Assembly (NCBI RefSeq): GCF_000426245.1 | Contig: NZ_AUEZ01000067.1 | Location: 1-45,188, forward strand | DNA: 45,188 bases | Source: Bradyrhizobium sp. Ai1a-2 | GTDB lineage: Bacteria > Pseudomonadota > Alphaproteobacteria > Rhizobiales > Xanthobacteraceae | Reading direction: 5' to 3' | In this document: in pieces, positions 24,044 to 34,650 of the stretch | Position numbering within the stretch: position 1 is the first letter of the stretch | How the letters are laid out: each line of letters opens with the position of its first letter | The notes under the pieces: model-generated | The model's input: the letters and a program-made list of their open reading frames with translations, nothing else | What the model was told of the DNA's origin: nothing | Databases searched by the model: none | Translations under genes and position numbers: made by a program

Positions 24044-24444
24044 AGGCGCGCACTTAACGACAGGCGGTGAGCTACGCCAGCGTCGGAACGGAACACCCTA
24101 TCAGGCCTACTTGGACTGAGGCGGGCACCAACCTCGACGAATGCCGCTCAAACGCTGTCGATGATAGCTAGGCAATGCCAGGACGATTTTTGTTCTCTTG
24201 AGCGCGTTCTCTTGAGAGTAAACTCGGATGCATGACCTCGGTTTTCAACCGGACAGCGAGTGCTGATCGGTCGGGATCGCGGTCCTCTGTGGCGTCAAGC
24301 GCTTCCGCTCAGCAATGAGTGGTGGGCGCGATTTCGTTTTGCGCGAATGGTTTTCGTGTGAGGCGGCCGGACGGGCGGCTCGTTCCCGAGAAGAATTTGC
24401 GGGGCCAGTGAGGTTCCGCGCGAACTTGAAGGGTGAAGGCTGAC

Positions 24445-24816
24445 ATGCCGACGATCAACCAGCTGATCGCAAATCCACGGGAAGTGCAGAAGTCGCGCAA
24501 GAAGGTGCCGGCGCTGCAGCAGTCGCCGCAGAAGCGCGGCGTGTGCACGCGCGTCTACACGACGACCCCGAAGAAGCCGAACTCGGCGCTTCGCAAGGTC
24601 GCCAAGGTGCGCCTGACCAATGGGTTCGAGGTGATCGGCTACATCCCGGGTGAGGGTCATAACCTTCAGGAGCACTCGGTGGTCATGATCCGCGGCGGCC
24701 GCGTCAAAGACTTGCCGGGCGTGCGCTACCACATCCTCCGCGGCGTGCTGGATACCCAGGGCGTCAAGAACCGTAAGCAGCGTCGTTCGAAGTACGGCGC
24801 CAAGCGTCCGAAGTAA
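24445..24816 (+). CDS. rpsL: 30S ribosomal protein S12
   Basis: S12 has 123 residues and lies at the decoding centre. The streptomycin-site residues are of the sensitive type: K43-K44 in TPKKPNSALRK, and K88-D89-L-P91 in GGRVKDLPG. The start at 24445 (MPTINQLI) matches the family; a GTG 12 bp upstream would add four residues with no support. It opens the str part of the cluster and is followed by rpsG after 15 bp. Confidence 0.98.
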   Translation: MPTINQLIANPREVQKSRKKVPALQQSPQKRGVCTRVYTTTPKKPNSALRKVAKVRLTNGFEVIGYIPGEGHNLQEHSVVMIRGGRVKDLPGVRYHILRGVLDTQGVKNRKQRRSKYGAKRPK

Positions 24817-24831
24817 GCGGGAACAGGTAAG

Positions 24832-25302
24832 ATGTCGCGTCGTCACTCTGCAGAAAAGCGTGAAGTGCTTCCGGACCCGAAGTTCGGAAACATCGTCATC
24901 ACAAAGTTCATGAACTCGGTCATGTACGCCGGCAAGAAGTCGGTCGCCGAGAACATCGTCTATGGCGCGCTCACCATGATCGAGGCCAAGACTAAGCAGA
25001 ATCCGCTCGGCGTGTTCGAGCAGGCGCTCGAGAACGTCATGCCGACGATCGAAGTGCGTTCCCGCCGCGTCGGTGGTGCGACCTATCAGGTGCCGGTGGA
25101 AGTCCGGTCGGTGCGCCGGCAGGCGCTCGGCATCCGCTGGCTGATTTCGGCCGCGCGCGAGCGTAACGAGAAGACCATGACGGAGCGGCTCTCGGCGGAG
25201 CTGCTCGATGCGTCGAACAACCGGGGGAACGCCGTCAAGAAGCGTGAAGACGTGCACCGGATGGCGGAAGCCAACCGCGCCTTCTCGCACTATCGCTGGT
25301 AA
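24832..25302 (+). CDS. rpsG: 30S ribosomal protein S7
   Basis: At 156 residues this is a normal-length S7, which nucleates assembly of the 30S head and contacts E-site tRNA. The N-terminal MSRRHSAEKREVLPDPKFGN and the central GGATYQVPVEVRSVRRQALG stretch are family hallmarks. In E. coli S7 represses its own synthesis from the rpsL-rpsG spacer; here that spacer is only 15 bp, so the same mechanism would have little room. Confidence 0.98.
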   Translation: MSRRHSAEKREVLPDPKFGNIVITKFMNSVMYAGKKSVAENIVYGALTMIEAKTKQNPLGVFEQALENVMPTIEVRSRRVGGATYQVPVEVRSVRRQALGIRWLISAARERNEKTMTERLSAELLDASNNRGNAVKKREDVHRMAEANRAFSHYRW

Positions 25303-25332
25303 GGCGAACAACGGAATTTAAGGAACAGCCCC

Positions 25333-27405
<2,073 letters not shown>

Positions 27406-27445
27406 TTATCGTTGGTTGGCAGCTAACGATTGAACGGAGAGTCAA

Positions 27446-28636
27446 ATGGCCAAAGCAAAATTTGAGCGTAACAAACCGCACTGCAACATCGGCACCATTG
27501 GTCACGTCGACCATGGCAAGACCTCGCTGACCGCCGCGATCACCAAGATCCTGGCGGAAACCGGCGGTGCGACGTTCACCGCCTACGACCAGATCGACAA
27601 GGCCCCGGAAGAGAAGGCGCGCGGCATCACGATCTCGACCGCTCACGTCGAGTACGAGACCAAGAACCGCCACTACGCCCACGTCGATTGCCCCGGCCAC
27701 GCCGACTACGTGAAGAACATGATCACCGGCGCCGCCCAGATGGACGGTGCGATCCTCGTCGTGTCGGCTGCCGACGGCCCGATGCCGCAGACCCGCGAGC
27801 ACATCCTGCTCGCCCGCCAGGTCGGCGTTCCCGCGCTCGTCGTGTTCCTCAACAAGTGCGACATGGTCGACGATCCGGAGCTGCTCGAGCTCGTCGAGCT
27901 CGAAGTGCGTGAGCTGCTCTCGAAGTACGACTTCCCCGGCGACAAGATCCCGATCGTCAAGGGTTCGGCGCTGGCCGCTCTCGAAGACAGCGACAAGAAG
28001 CTCGGCCATGACGCGGTTCTCGAGCTGATGCGCAATGTCGACGAGTACATTCCGCAGCCGGAGCGTCCGATCGACCAGCCGTTCCTGATGCCGGTCGAAG
28101 ACGTGTTCTCGATCTCGGGTCGCGGCACCGTGGTGACCGGCCGTGTCGAGCGCGGCATCGTGAAGGTCGGCGACGAAATCGAGATCGTCGGTCTGCGCGA
28201 CACCCAGAAGACCACCGTCACCGGCGTCGAAATGTTCCGCAAGCTGCTCGATCAGGGCCAGGCGGGCGACAACATCGGTGCGCTGCTTCGCGGTACCAAG
28301 CGCGAGGAAGTCGAGCGTGGCCAGGTGCTGTGCAAGCCGGGTTCGGTCAAGCCGCACACCAAGTTCAAGGCCGAGGCGTACATCCTCACCAAGGAAGAGG
28401 GCGGCCGCCACACCCCGTTCTTCACCAACTACCGCCCGCAGTTCTACTTCCGCACCACCGACGTGACCGGTGTCGTGCATCTGCCTGAGGGCACCGAGAT
28501 GGTGATGCCGGGTGACAACATCGCGATGGAAGTGCACCTGATCGTGCCGATCGCGATGGAGGAGAAGCTGCGGTTCGCGATCCGCGAGGGTGGCCGTACC
28601 GTCGGCGCCGGCGTCGTCGCCTCGATCCTCGAGTAA
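27446..28636 (+). CDS. tuf: Elongation factor Tu
   Basis: EF-Tu has 396 residues: GHVDHGKT (19-26), RGITI (59-63), DCPGH (81-85) and NKCD (136-139), followed by the two beta-barrel domains ending VGAGVVASILE. It delivers aminoacyl-tRNA to the ribosome. Only one tuf copy is in the window, although many proteobacteria have a second one near secE. A small hairpin ATCGTT/AACGAT (27408-27430) lies in the fusA-tuf gap. A GCGAATAG-type palindromic element follows four bases after the stop. Confidence 0.99.
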   Translation: MAKAKFERNKPHCNIGTIGHVDHGKTSLTAAITKILAETGGATFTAYDQIDKAPEEKARGITISTAHVEYETKNRHYAHVDCPGHADYVKNMITGAAQMDGAILVVSAADGPMPQTREHILLARQVGVPALVVFLNKCDMVDDPELLELVELEVRELLSKYDFPGDKIPIVKGSALAALEDSDKKLGHDAVLELMRNVDEYIPQPERPIDQPFLMPVEDVFSISGRGTVVTGRVERGIVKVGDEIEIVGLRDTQKTTVTGVEMFRKLLDQGQAGDNIGALLRGTKREEVERGQVLCKPGSVKPHTKFKAEAYILTKEEGGRHTPFFTNYRPQFYFRTTDVTGVVHLPEGTEMVMPGDNIAMEVHLIVPIAMEEKLRFAIREGGRTVGAGVVASILE

Positions 28637-28640
28637 AGAA

Positions 28641-28705
28641 GCGAATAGGGAATGGCGAGTGGTGGATAGGAATTTCTATTCGCTACTCGCTACTCGCCAC
28701 TCACC
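28641..28705. repeat. GCGAATAG palindromic element, copy 1 (behind tuf)
   Basis: GCGAATAG (28641-28648) is mirrored by CTATTCGC (28676-28683), and TGGCGAGT (28653-28660) by ACTCGCCA (28692-28699). The right half repeats CTACTCGC in tandem. It starts four bases after the tuf stop and ends 16 bp before rpsJ, filling the gap between them. Related copies are at 41232-41296 and 42903-42949. Confidence 0.85.
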
Positions 28706-28720
28706 AAAGAAAGTACGGCA

Positions 28721-29029
28721 ATGAACGGCCAGAATATCCGCATCCGTCTTAAGGCGTTCGACCATCGTATTCTCGATACGTCGACCCGCGAGATCGTGAA
28801 CACGGCGAAACGCACCGGTGCTCAGGTTCGCGGTCCTATTCCGCTGCCGACCCGCATCGAGAAGTTCACCGTCAACCGTTCGCCGCACGTCGACAAGAAG
28901 AGCCGCGAGCAGTTCGAGATGCGCACCCACAAGCGCCTTCTCGACATCGTCGATCCGACCCCGCAGACCGTCGATGCTCTCATGAAGCTCGATCTGGCCG
29001 CCGGCGTCGACGTCGAGATCAAGCTCTAA
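28721..29029 (+). CDS. rpsJ: 30S ribosomal protein S10 (NusE)
   Basis: The 102-residue protein sits in the 30S head and, as NusE, binds NusB and NusG in antitermination and transcription-translation coupling. The family motif around [20 protein letters not shown] is present. It starts at [15 protein letters not shown]. It opens the S10 block and is separated from tuf only by an 84-bp gap containing a palindromic repeat, so read-through from the str genes is likely. Confidence 0.98.
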
Positions 29030-29081
29030 GTTTTGGATTGAAGTCCACGCGAGTGGACGAAAGAGAACAGGAACCACGCCG

Positions 29082-29801
29082 ATGCGCTCCGGAGTGATCG
29101 CACAAAAGGTCGGGATGACGCGGGTCTTTACAGAGGCCGGCGAACATATCCCCGTGACCGTGCTGAAGCTCGGCAACTGCCAGGTGCTGGGCCACCGCAC
29201 CACCGAACAGAACGGTTATGTCGCGCTGCAGCTCGGCTCGGGCTCGCGCAAGACCGTGTACATGCCGAAGGCCGAGCGCGGGCAGTTCGCCGTCGCCAAG
29301 GTCGAGCCAAAGCGCAAGGTCGCGGAATTCCGCGTCTCCGAGGATGCGCTGATCCCGGTCGGCGCGGAGATCCAGGCCGATCACTTCGTGGTCGGACAGT
29401 TCGTCGACGTCACTGGCACTTCGATCGGCAAGGGCTTCGCCGGCGGCATGAAGCGCTGGAATTTCGGCGGTCTGCGCGCCACCCACGGCGTGTCGATCTC
29501 GCACCGTTCGATCGGTTCGACCGGTGGCCGTCAGGATCCCGGCAAGACCTGGAAGAACAAGAAGATGCCCGGCCACATGGGTGTCGATCGCATCACCACG
29601 CTCAACCTTCGCGTCGTGCAGACCGATGTCGAGCGTGGCCTGATCCTCGTCGAAGGCGCCGTCCCCGGCTCCAAGGGCGGCTGGATCAGGGTGCGCGACG
29701 CCGTCAAGAAGCCGCTGCCGAAGGAAGCTCCGAAGCCCGGCAAGTTCAAGGTCGCGGGCGAGCAGGCTGCCGAGGCGCCGGCCGAGCAGGAAGGGGCGTG
29801 A
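29082..29801 (+). CDS. rplC: 50S ribosomal protein L3
   Basis: L3 binds near the 3' end of 23S rRNA and starts 50S assembly. The signature FAGGMKRWNFGGLRATHG is at about residues 119-136, and Q151 in GGRQDPG corresponds to the glutamine methylated by PrmB in E. coli. At 239 residues it is about 30 longer than E. coli L3; the excess is a C-terminal tail rich in Pro, Ala, Lys and Glu (from about residue 206), common in alphaproteobacteria. It ends one base before rplD. Confidence 0.98.
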   Translation: MRSGVIAQKVGMTRVFTEAGEHIPVTVLKLGNCQVLGHRTTEQNGYVALQLGSGSRKTVYMPKAERGQFAVAKVEPKRKVAEFRVSEDALIPVGAEIQADHFVVGQFVDVTGTSIGKGFAGGMKRWNFGGLRATHGVSISHRSIGSTGGRQDPGKTWKNKKMPGHMGVDRITTLNLRVVQTDVERGLILVEGAVPGSKGGWIRVRDAVKKPLPKEAPKPGKFKVAGEQAAEAPAEQEGA

Positions 29802-29802
29802 G

Positions 29803-30423
29803 ATGGAACTGAAAGTCACAACCCTTGAGGGCAAGGAAGCCGGCTCGGTCCAGCTTTCCGACGCCATTTTCGGCCTCGAGCCGCGCGCCGACATCATTCA
29901 GCGCTGCGTGCAGTGGCAGCTCAACAAGCGCCAGGCCGGCACGCACAAGGCCAAGGGCCGCGCCGAGATCTGGCGCACCGGCAAGAAGATGTACAAGCAG
30001 AAGGGCACCGGCGGTGCCCGTCACGGCTCGGCCCGCGTGCCGCAGTTCCGTGGCGGCGGCCGCGCCTTCGGTCCGGTGGTTCGCTCGCATGCGACCGACC
30101 TGCCGAAGAAGGTGCGTGCGCTCGCGCTCAAGCATGCTCTGTCGGCCAAGGCCAAGGACGGCGGCCTGGTCGTGCTCGACAGCGCCGACATCAAGGAAGC
30201 CAAGACCAAGGCGCTGGTCGGTCACTTCTCCGGCCTGGGGCTCACCAATGCGCTGATCATCGATGGCGCCGAGCTAAACAACGGATTCGCGAGTGCGGCC
30301 CGCAACATTCCGAATATCGACGTGCTGCCGATCCAGGGCATCAACGTCTACGACATCCTGCGCCGCCAGAAGCTGGTCCTGACCAAGGCGGCCGTCGATG
30401 CGCTGGAGGCGCGCTTCAAATGA
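29803..30423 (+). CDS. rplD: 50S ribosomal protein L4
   Basis: The 206-residue L4 lines the exit tunnel with its extended loop, visible as GTGGARHGSARVPQFRGGG (residues 68-86). In E. coli L4 also represses the S10 operon at both transcription and translation by binding the leader; a similar leader was not recognised here. The stop overlaps the rplW start in ATGA, so the two are translationally coupled. Confidence 0.98.
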   Translation: MELKVTTLEGKEAGSVQLSDAIFGLEPRADIIQRCVQWQLNKRQAGTHKAKGRAEIWRTGKKMYKQKGTGGARHGSARVPQFRGGGRAFGPVVRSHATDLPKKVRALALKHALSAKAKDGGLVVLDSADIKEAKTKALVGHFSGLGLTNALIIDGAELNNGFASAARNIPNIDVLPIQGINVYDILRRQKLVLTKAAVDALEARFK

Positions 30424-30719
30424 AGAATATCGATCCGCGCCACTACGACGTGATCGTCGCGCCGGTTGTGACCGAAAAGGCGACGCTCGCCTCCGAGTAC
30501 AACAAGGTGCTGTTCAAGGTTGCCGCCAAGGCGACGAAGCCGCAGATCAAGGAAGCGGTCGAGAAGCTCTTCGACGTCAAGGTCAAGAGCGTGAACACGC
30601 TGGTGCGCAAGGGCAAGACCAAGGTGTTCCGCGGCAATTTCGGTTCGCAGTCGGACACCAAGCGCGCGATCGTGACCCTGGAAGAGGGTCACCGCATCGA
30701 CGTGACTACCGGACTATAA
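30420..30719 (+). CDS. rplW: 50S ribosomal protein L23
   Basis: The 99-residue protein starts at the ATG overlapping the rplD stop by four bases and reads MKNIDPRHYDVIVAPVVTEKAT. L23 sits at the tunnel exit and is the docking site for trigger factor and SRP. The family core LVRKGKTKVFRGNFG is present. It ends 13 bp before rplB. Its start needs no ribosome-binding site of its own if it is coupled to rplD. Confidence 0.97.
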   Translation: MKNIDPRHYDVIVAPVVTEKATLASEYNKVLFKVAAKATKPQIKEAVEKLFDVKVKSVNTLVRKGKTKVFRGNFGSQSDTKRAIVTLEEGHRIDVTTGL

Positions 30720-30732
30720 GGGCGTAACGACG

Positions 30733-31566
30733 ATGGCATTGAAAACCTACAACCCAACGACGCCGGGCCAGCGCCAGCTGGTGATGGTCGATCGTTCGGC
30801 GCTCTACAAGGGCAAGCCGGTCAAGGCGCTCACCGAGGGCAAGCAGTCGAACGGTGGCCGCAACAACACCGGCCGTATCACCGTGCGCTTCCGCGGCGGC
30901 GGCCACAAGAAGGCCTATCGCAATGTCGACTTCCGCCGCGACAAGGTGGATGTGCCGGCGGTCGTCGAGCGGCTGGAATATGATCCGAACCGCACCGCCT
31001 TCATCGCGCTGATCAAGTATCAGGACGGCGAGCAGGCCTACATCCTGGCGCCGCAGCGGCTCGCCGCGGGCGATACGGTCGTGGCCGGCAGCTATGTCGA
31101 CGTCAAGCCGGGCAACGTGATGCCGCTCGGCAACATGCCGGTCGGCACCATCGTGCACAACATCGAGCTGAAGATCGGCAAGGGCGGCCAGCTTGCGCGC
31201 TCCGCCGGCACCTATGCCCAGATCGTCGGCCGCGACCAGGACTACGTCATCATCCGCCTGAACTCGGGCGAGCAGCGCCTGGTGCACGGCCGTTGCCGCG
31301 GCGCCATCGGCGCGGTGTCGAACCCCGATCACATGAACATCTCGATCGGCAAGGCGGGCCGCACCCGCTGGCTCGGCTGGCGCCCGCACAACCGCGGCGT
31401 CGTCATGAACCCGATCGACCACCCGCACGGCGGCGGCGAAGGCCGCACCTCGGGCGGCCGCCACCCGGTAACCCCGTGGGGGAAGCCGACCAAGGGCAAG
31501 AAGACACGGTCGAACAAGTCGACCAACAAATTCATTCTCCTAAGCCGCCACAAGCGGAAGAAGTAA
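30733..31566 (+). CDS. rplB: 50S ribosomal protein L2
   Basis: L2 has 277 residues and is essential for subunit association and the peptidyl transferase centre. Hallmarks are GRNNTGRITVRFRGGGHKK (residues 43-61) and the C-terminal HPHGGGEG (230-237) containing the histidine near the active centre. The basic tail TKGKKTRSNK is normal. It lies 13 bp after rplW and 12 bp before rpsS. Confidence 0.99.
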   Translation: MALKTYNPTTPGQRQLVMVDRSALYKGKPVKALTEGKQSNGGRNNTGRITVRFRGGGHKKAYRNVDFRRDKVDVPAVVERLEYDPNRTAFIALIKYQDGEQAYILAPQRLAAGDTVVAGSYVDVKPGNVMPLGNMPVGTIVHNIELKIGKGGQLARSAGTYAQIVGRDQDYVIIRLNSGEQRLVHGRCRGAIGAVSNPDHMNISIGKAGRTRWLGWRPHNRGVVMNPIDHPHGGGEGRTSGGRHPVTPWGKPTKGKKTRSNKSTNKFILLSRHKRKK

Positions 31567-31578
31567 GGAACGCCGGAC

Positions 31579-31857
31579 ATGGTTCGTTCAGTCTGGAAAG
31601 GCCCGTTCGTCGAGGCATCGCTGCTCAAGAAGGCAGATGCTGCGCGCGCGTCCGGCCGTCACGACGTCATCAAGATCTGGAGTCGCCGCTCGACCATCCT
31701 GCCGCAGTTCGTGGGCCTGACCTTCGGCGTCTACAACGGTCAGAAGCACGTGCCGGTTTCGGTGAACGAGGAAATGGTTGGTCACAAGTTCGGCGAGTTC
31801 TCGCCGACCCGTACCTTCCACGGCCACTCTGGCGACAAGAAAGCCAAGAGGGCTTGA
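31579..31857 (+). CDS. rpsS: 30S ribosomal protein S19
   Basis: The 92-residue protein lies in the 30S head next to S13 and contacts the A-site finger. It starts MVRSVWKGPFVEASLLKKA, and the C-terminal signature GHKFGEFSPTRTFHGHSGDK is complete. The gene is 10 bp upstream of rplV. Nothing unusual was seen. Confidence 0.98.
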   Translation: MVRSVWKGPFVEASLLKKADAARASGRHDVIKIWSRRSTILPQFVGLTFGVYNGQKHVPVSVNEEMVGHKFGEFSPTRTFHGHSGDKKAKRA

Positions 31858-31867
31858 GGATTAAGCG

Positions 31868-32254
31868 ATGAGCAAACCAAAGCGCGAACGTGTCCTCGCG
31901 GACAATGAGGCCAAGGCCGTCGCCCGGATGCTGCGCGTCAGCCCGCAGAAGCTGAACCTGGTGGCGCAGATGATCCGCGGCCGCAAGGCTTCCGCGGCGC
32001 TTGCCGACCTGCAGTTCTCGCGCAAGCGGATCGCGGTCGACGTCAAGAAGTGCCTGGAATCGGCGATTGCCAATGCCGAAAACAACCATGACCTCGAGGT
32101 CGACGATCTCGTCGTCGCCGAGGCCCATGTCGGCAATGGCCTCGTCATGAAGCGTTTTGCCCCGCGCGGCCGTGGCCGTTCGGGTCGTGTCTACAAACCG
32201 TTCTCGCATCTCACGATCGTGGTTCGTGAGGTCGAGGCCGAGGCGAGCGCTTAA
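31868..32254 (+). CDS. rplV: 50S ribosomal protein L22
   Basis: L22 has 128 residues and reaches into the exit tunnel through its beta-hairpin loop, here KRFAPRGRGRSGRVYKPF (about residues 94-111), the region where macrolide resistance changes occur in other species. No deletion or duplication of that loop is seen. The C-terminus is extended by an Ala/Glu tail. It is 18 bp upstream of rpsC. Confidence 0.98.
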   Translation: MSKPKRERVLADNEAKAVARMLRVSPQKLNLVAQMIRGRKASAALADLQFSRKRIAVDVKKCLESAIANAENNHDLEVDDLVVAEAHVGNGLVMKRFAPRGRGRSGRVYKPFSHLTIVVREVEAEASA

Positions 32255-32272
32255 AGAGCGCGGGAGAACAAG

Positions 32273-32971
32273 ATGGGTCAAAAGATCAATCCGATCGGGC
32301 TGCGTCTCGGCATCAACCGAACCTGGGATTCGCGTTGGTTCGCTGGCAAGGCCGAATACGGCAAGCTGCTGCACGAGGACGTCAAGATTCGCGAGATCCT
32401 GCACAAGGAGCTCAAGCAGGCCGCGGTGGCGCGCATCGTGATCGAGCGCCCGCACAAGAAGTGCCGGGTGACGATCCACTCGGCGCGTCCGGGCGTCGTG
32501 ATCGGCAAGAAGGGCGCCGACATCGACAAGCTGCGCAAGAAGGTCGCTGACATCACGGCTTCCGACGTCGTCATCAACATCGTCGAGATCCGCAAGCCGG
32601 AGCTCGATGCCACGCTGGTCGCTGAATCGATCGCGCAGCAGCTCGAGCGCCGCGTCGCGTTCCGCCGCGCCATGAAGCGCGCGGTGCAGTCGGCGATGCG
32701 TCTTGGCGCCGAGGGCATCCGCATCAACTGCTCGGGTCGGCTCGGCGGCGCTGAAATCGCGCGCATGGAATGGTACCGCGAGGGCCGGGTGCCGCTGCAC
32801 ACGCTGCGCGCCGACGTCGACTACGGCGTTGCCACCGCGTTCACGACCTTCGGCACCTGCGGCGTCAAGGTCTGGATCTTCAAGGGCGAGATCCTCGAGC
32901 ACGATCCGATGGCCCAGGACAAGCGGATGGCTGAAGGCGATAGCCCGCGGTCCCGTCGCGACGCCGCCTAA
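32273..32971 (+). CDS. rpsC: 30S ribosomal protein S3
   Basis: The 232-residue protein forms the mRNA entry site with S4 and S5 and contributes to helicase activity. The type II KH domain includes VVIGKKGADIDKLRKKV (GKKG at residues 78-81). The start MGQKINPIGLRLGI is canonical. After the C-terminal domain a short basic tail ends in SPRSRRDAA. The gap to rplP is 30 bp. Confidence 0.98.
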   Translation: MGQKINPIGLRLGINRTWDSRWFAGKAEYGKLLHEDVKIREILHKELKQAAVARIVIERPHKKCRVTIHSARPGVVIGKKGADIDKLRKKVADITASDVVINIVEIRKPELDATLVAESIAQQLERRVAFRRAMKRAVQSAMRLGAEGIRINCSGRLGGAEIARMEWYREGRVPLHTLRADVDYGVATAFTTFGTCGVKVWIFKGEILEHDPMAQDKRMAEGDSPRSRRDAA

Positions 32972-33001
32972 AGGCATATGAGAGTTTGAGGGCTTAACGC
33001 C

Positions 33002-33415
33002 ATGATGCAACCAAAGAAAACGAAGTTCCGGAAGGCGCATAAGGGCCGTATCCACGGCGTTGCGACTTCGGGCGCGACGTTGTCCTTCGGCCAGTTCGGC
33101 CTGAAGGCACTCGAGCCGGAACGCGTCACCGCGCGCCAGATCGAGGCCGCTCGTCGCGCGCTGACCCGCCACATGAAGCGCGCCGGCCGCGTCTGGATTC
33201 GCGTCTTCCCCGACGTGCCGGTGTCGAAGAAGCCCGCCGAAGTGCGCATGGGCTCGGGCAAGGGCGCGCCGGAATTGTGGGTGGCCCGTGTCAAGCCCGG
33301 TCGTGTGCTGTTCGAGATCGACGGCGTTACCAACCAGGTCGCGCGCGAGGCGCTCACCCTGGCCGCCGCCAAGCTGCCGATCAAGACGCGCTTCGTCGCG
33401 CGCATCGCGGAGTAA
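33002..33415 (+). CDS. rplP: 50S ribosomal protein L16
   Basis: L16 has 137 residues and organises the A-site tRNA elbow region on the 50S. It begins with two Met codons (MMQPKKTKFRKAHKGR); either could start, and the first is kept. The family segments GSGKGAPELWVARVKPGRVLFEI and ALTRHMKRAGRVWIRVFP are present. It is five bases from rpmC. Confidence 0.98.
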   Translation: MMQPKKTKFRKAHKGRIHGVATSGATLSFGQFGLKALEPERVTARQIEAARRALTRHMKRAGRVWIRVFPDVPVSKKPAEVRMGSGKGAPELWVARVKPGRVLFEIDGVTNQVAREALTLAAAKLPIKTRFVARIAE

Positions 33416-33420
33416 CCGAG

Positions 33421-33627
33421 ATGGCCCAGATGAAAATCGAGGATATCCGCGCGATGAGCGAGGACCAGAGGGAGGACGCGATCCTCAATCTGAAGAAGGA
33501 GCGGTTCAACCTGCGTTTCCAGCGCGCCACCGGCCAGCTCGAGAACACCTCGCGGCTGAAGGAAGCGCGCCGCGACATCGCTCGTATCAAGACCATCGCC
33601 GCGCAGCAGCGCGCGAAGAAGAAGTAA
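33421..33627 (+). CDS. rpmC: 50S ribosomal protein L29
   Basis: The small 68-residue helical protein at the tunnel exit is normal in length and starts MAQMKIEDIRAMSEDQRED. The central LKKERFNLRFQRATGQLENTS is the family signature, and the C-terminus ends RAKKK. It lies five bases after rplP and ten bases before rpsQ, within the compact S10 block. Confidence 0.97.
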   Translation: MAQMKIEDIRAMSEDQREDAILNLKKERFNLRFQRATGQLENTSRLKEARRDIARIKTIAAQQRAKKK

Positions 33628-33637
33628 GAGGCCGGAT

Positions 33638-33886
33638 ATGCCGAAACGTACGCTGCAGGGCGTGGTCGTCAGCGACAAGCAAGCCAAGACGGTGGTGGTG
33701 CGCGTCGATCGCCGCTTCACCCATCCGATCTACAAGAAGACGATCCGCCGCTCGAAGAACTATCACGCGCACGACGAGAGCGACCAGTTCAAGCCGGGCG
33801 ACACGGTGTGGATCGAGGAAAGCAAGCCGATCTCGAAGTTGAAGCGCTGGATCGTGATCCGGGGCGAGCAGAAGCAAACGGCCTGA
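33638..33886 (+). CDS. rpsQ: 30S ribosomal protein S17
   Basis: The 82-residue OB-fold protein binds 16S rRNA early in assembly. It starts MPKRTLQGVVVSDKQAKTVVV, and the C-terminal CRPISKTKRW-like signature appears as ESKPISKLKRWIV. It is the last gene of the classical S10 operon. The 81-bp gap to rplN carries a hairpin at the place where E. coli separates its S10 and spc operons. Confidence 0.97.
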   Translation: MPKRTLQGVVVSDKQAKTVVVRVDRRFTHPIYKKTIRRSKNYHAHDESDQFKPGDTVWIEESKPISKLKRWIVIRGEQKQTA

Positions 33887-33890
33887 CGCG

Positions 33891-33915
33891 CATCCGGCTT
33901 CGAAGCCGGAGGATG
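33891..33915. promoter_or_regulatory. Hairpin at the S10/spc junction
   Basis: A perfect 16-bp palindrome CCGGCTTCGAAGCCGG (33894-33909) is extended by CAT/ATG ends with one bulge. It starts five bases after the rpsQ stop. No T-run follows. It may be an mRNA processing or stability element, or a partial terminator between the two ancestral operons. Confidence 0.5.
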
Positions 33916-33967
33916 TCAGGGAAATTTTGAGCGCAAGTGAAGCGCAGAAAGAGGACGAGGTGCATCA

Positions 33968-34336
33968 ATGATTCAGATGCAGACCAACCTCGACGTGGCC
34001 GATAATTCAGGCGCACGCCGTGTCATGTGCATCAAGGTGCTTGGGGGCTCCAAGCGCCGCTATGCCACCGTGGGCGACATTATCGTTGTGTCGATCAAGG
34101 AAGCCATTCCGCGTGGCAAGGTGAAGAAGGGCGACGTGATGAAGGCAGTCGTGGTGCGGGTCCGCAAGGACATTCGCCGCCCCGACGGCTCGATCATCCG
34201 CTTCGACCGCAACGCCGCCGTGCTGGTCAACAACCAGTCCGAGCCGGTCGGCACCCGTATCTTCGGGCCGGTGCCGCGCGAGCTGCGCGCCAAGAACCAC
34301 ATGAAGATCATCTCGCTTGCGCCGGAGGTGCTGTGA
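33968..34336 (+). CDS. rplN: 50S ribosomal protein L14
   Basis: L14 has 122 residues and lies at the subunit interface, contacting 16S rRNA helix 14 and RsfS. It starts MIQMQTNLDVADNSGARRVMC, and the signature RRPDGSIIRFDRNAAVLVN is at about residues 70-88, followed by GTRIFGPVPRELR. Its stop overlaps the rplX start by one base (TGATG), pointing to translational coupling. Confidence 0.98.
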   Translation: MIQMQTNLDVADNSGARRVMCIKVLGGSKRRYATVGDIIVVSIKEAIPRGKVKKGDVMKAVVVRVRKDIRRPDGSIIRFDRNAAVLVNNQSEPVGTRIFGPVPRELRAKNHMKIISLAPEVL

Positions 34337-34650
34337 TGGCTGCCAAGATCCGCAAGGGTGACAGGGTCATCGTGCTAACCGGCCGCGACAAGGGCCGTAC
34401 CGGCGAAGTGTTCGAGGTGCGTCCGGCTGAGCACACCGCGCTGGTGCGCGGCGTCAACATGGTGAAGCGTCACCAGAAGCAGACCCAGAACCAGGAGGGC
34501 GGCATCATCTCCAAGGAGGCGCCGATCCACCTCTCCAACGTCGCGTATGTCGGCAAGGACGGAAAGCCGACCCGCGTCGGGTTCAAGATTCAGGCTGATG
34601 GCAAGAAGGTTCGCATTGCCAAGAGCTCGGGAGCAGAGATCGATGGCTGA
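34336..34650 (+). CDS. rplX: 50S ribosomal protein L24
   Basis: The 104-residue protein is an assembly initiator near the tunnel exit. Its KOW motif reads IRKGDRVIVLTGRDKGRTGE (about residues 5-24), and EGGIISKEAPIHLSNV is the conserved central part. It overlaps rplN by one base at its start and rplE by eight bases at its end, so all three are probably translationally linked. Confidence 0.97.
   Translation: MAAKIRKGDRVIVLTGRDKGRTGEVFEVRPAEHTALVRGVNMVKRHQKQTQNQEGGIISKEAPIHLSNVAYVGKDGKPTRVGFKIQADGKKVRIAKSSGAEIDG

Larger units (their letters stand above)
23774..24444. other. 671-bp gene-free region between the monooxygenase and rpsL
   Basis: No convincing coding frame was found on either strand. 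The region holds the palindrome at 23881-23902, a candidate promoter at 24017-24043 and a close direct repeat GTTCTCTTGAG (24191 and 24206 region). It is the leader for both the minus-strand monooxygenase and the long plus-strand ribosomal cluster. It is AT-richer than the flanking genes, as expected for promoters in a GC-rich genome. Confidence 0.6.

Noticed and set aside
24451..24730. Antibiotic-resistance changes in rpsL, rpoB or rpsE
   Set aside because: The streptomycin, rifampicin and spectinomycin site residues that can be read are of the sensitive type.
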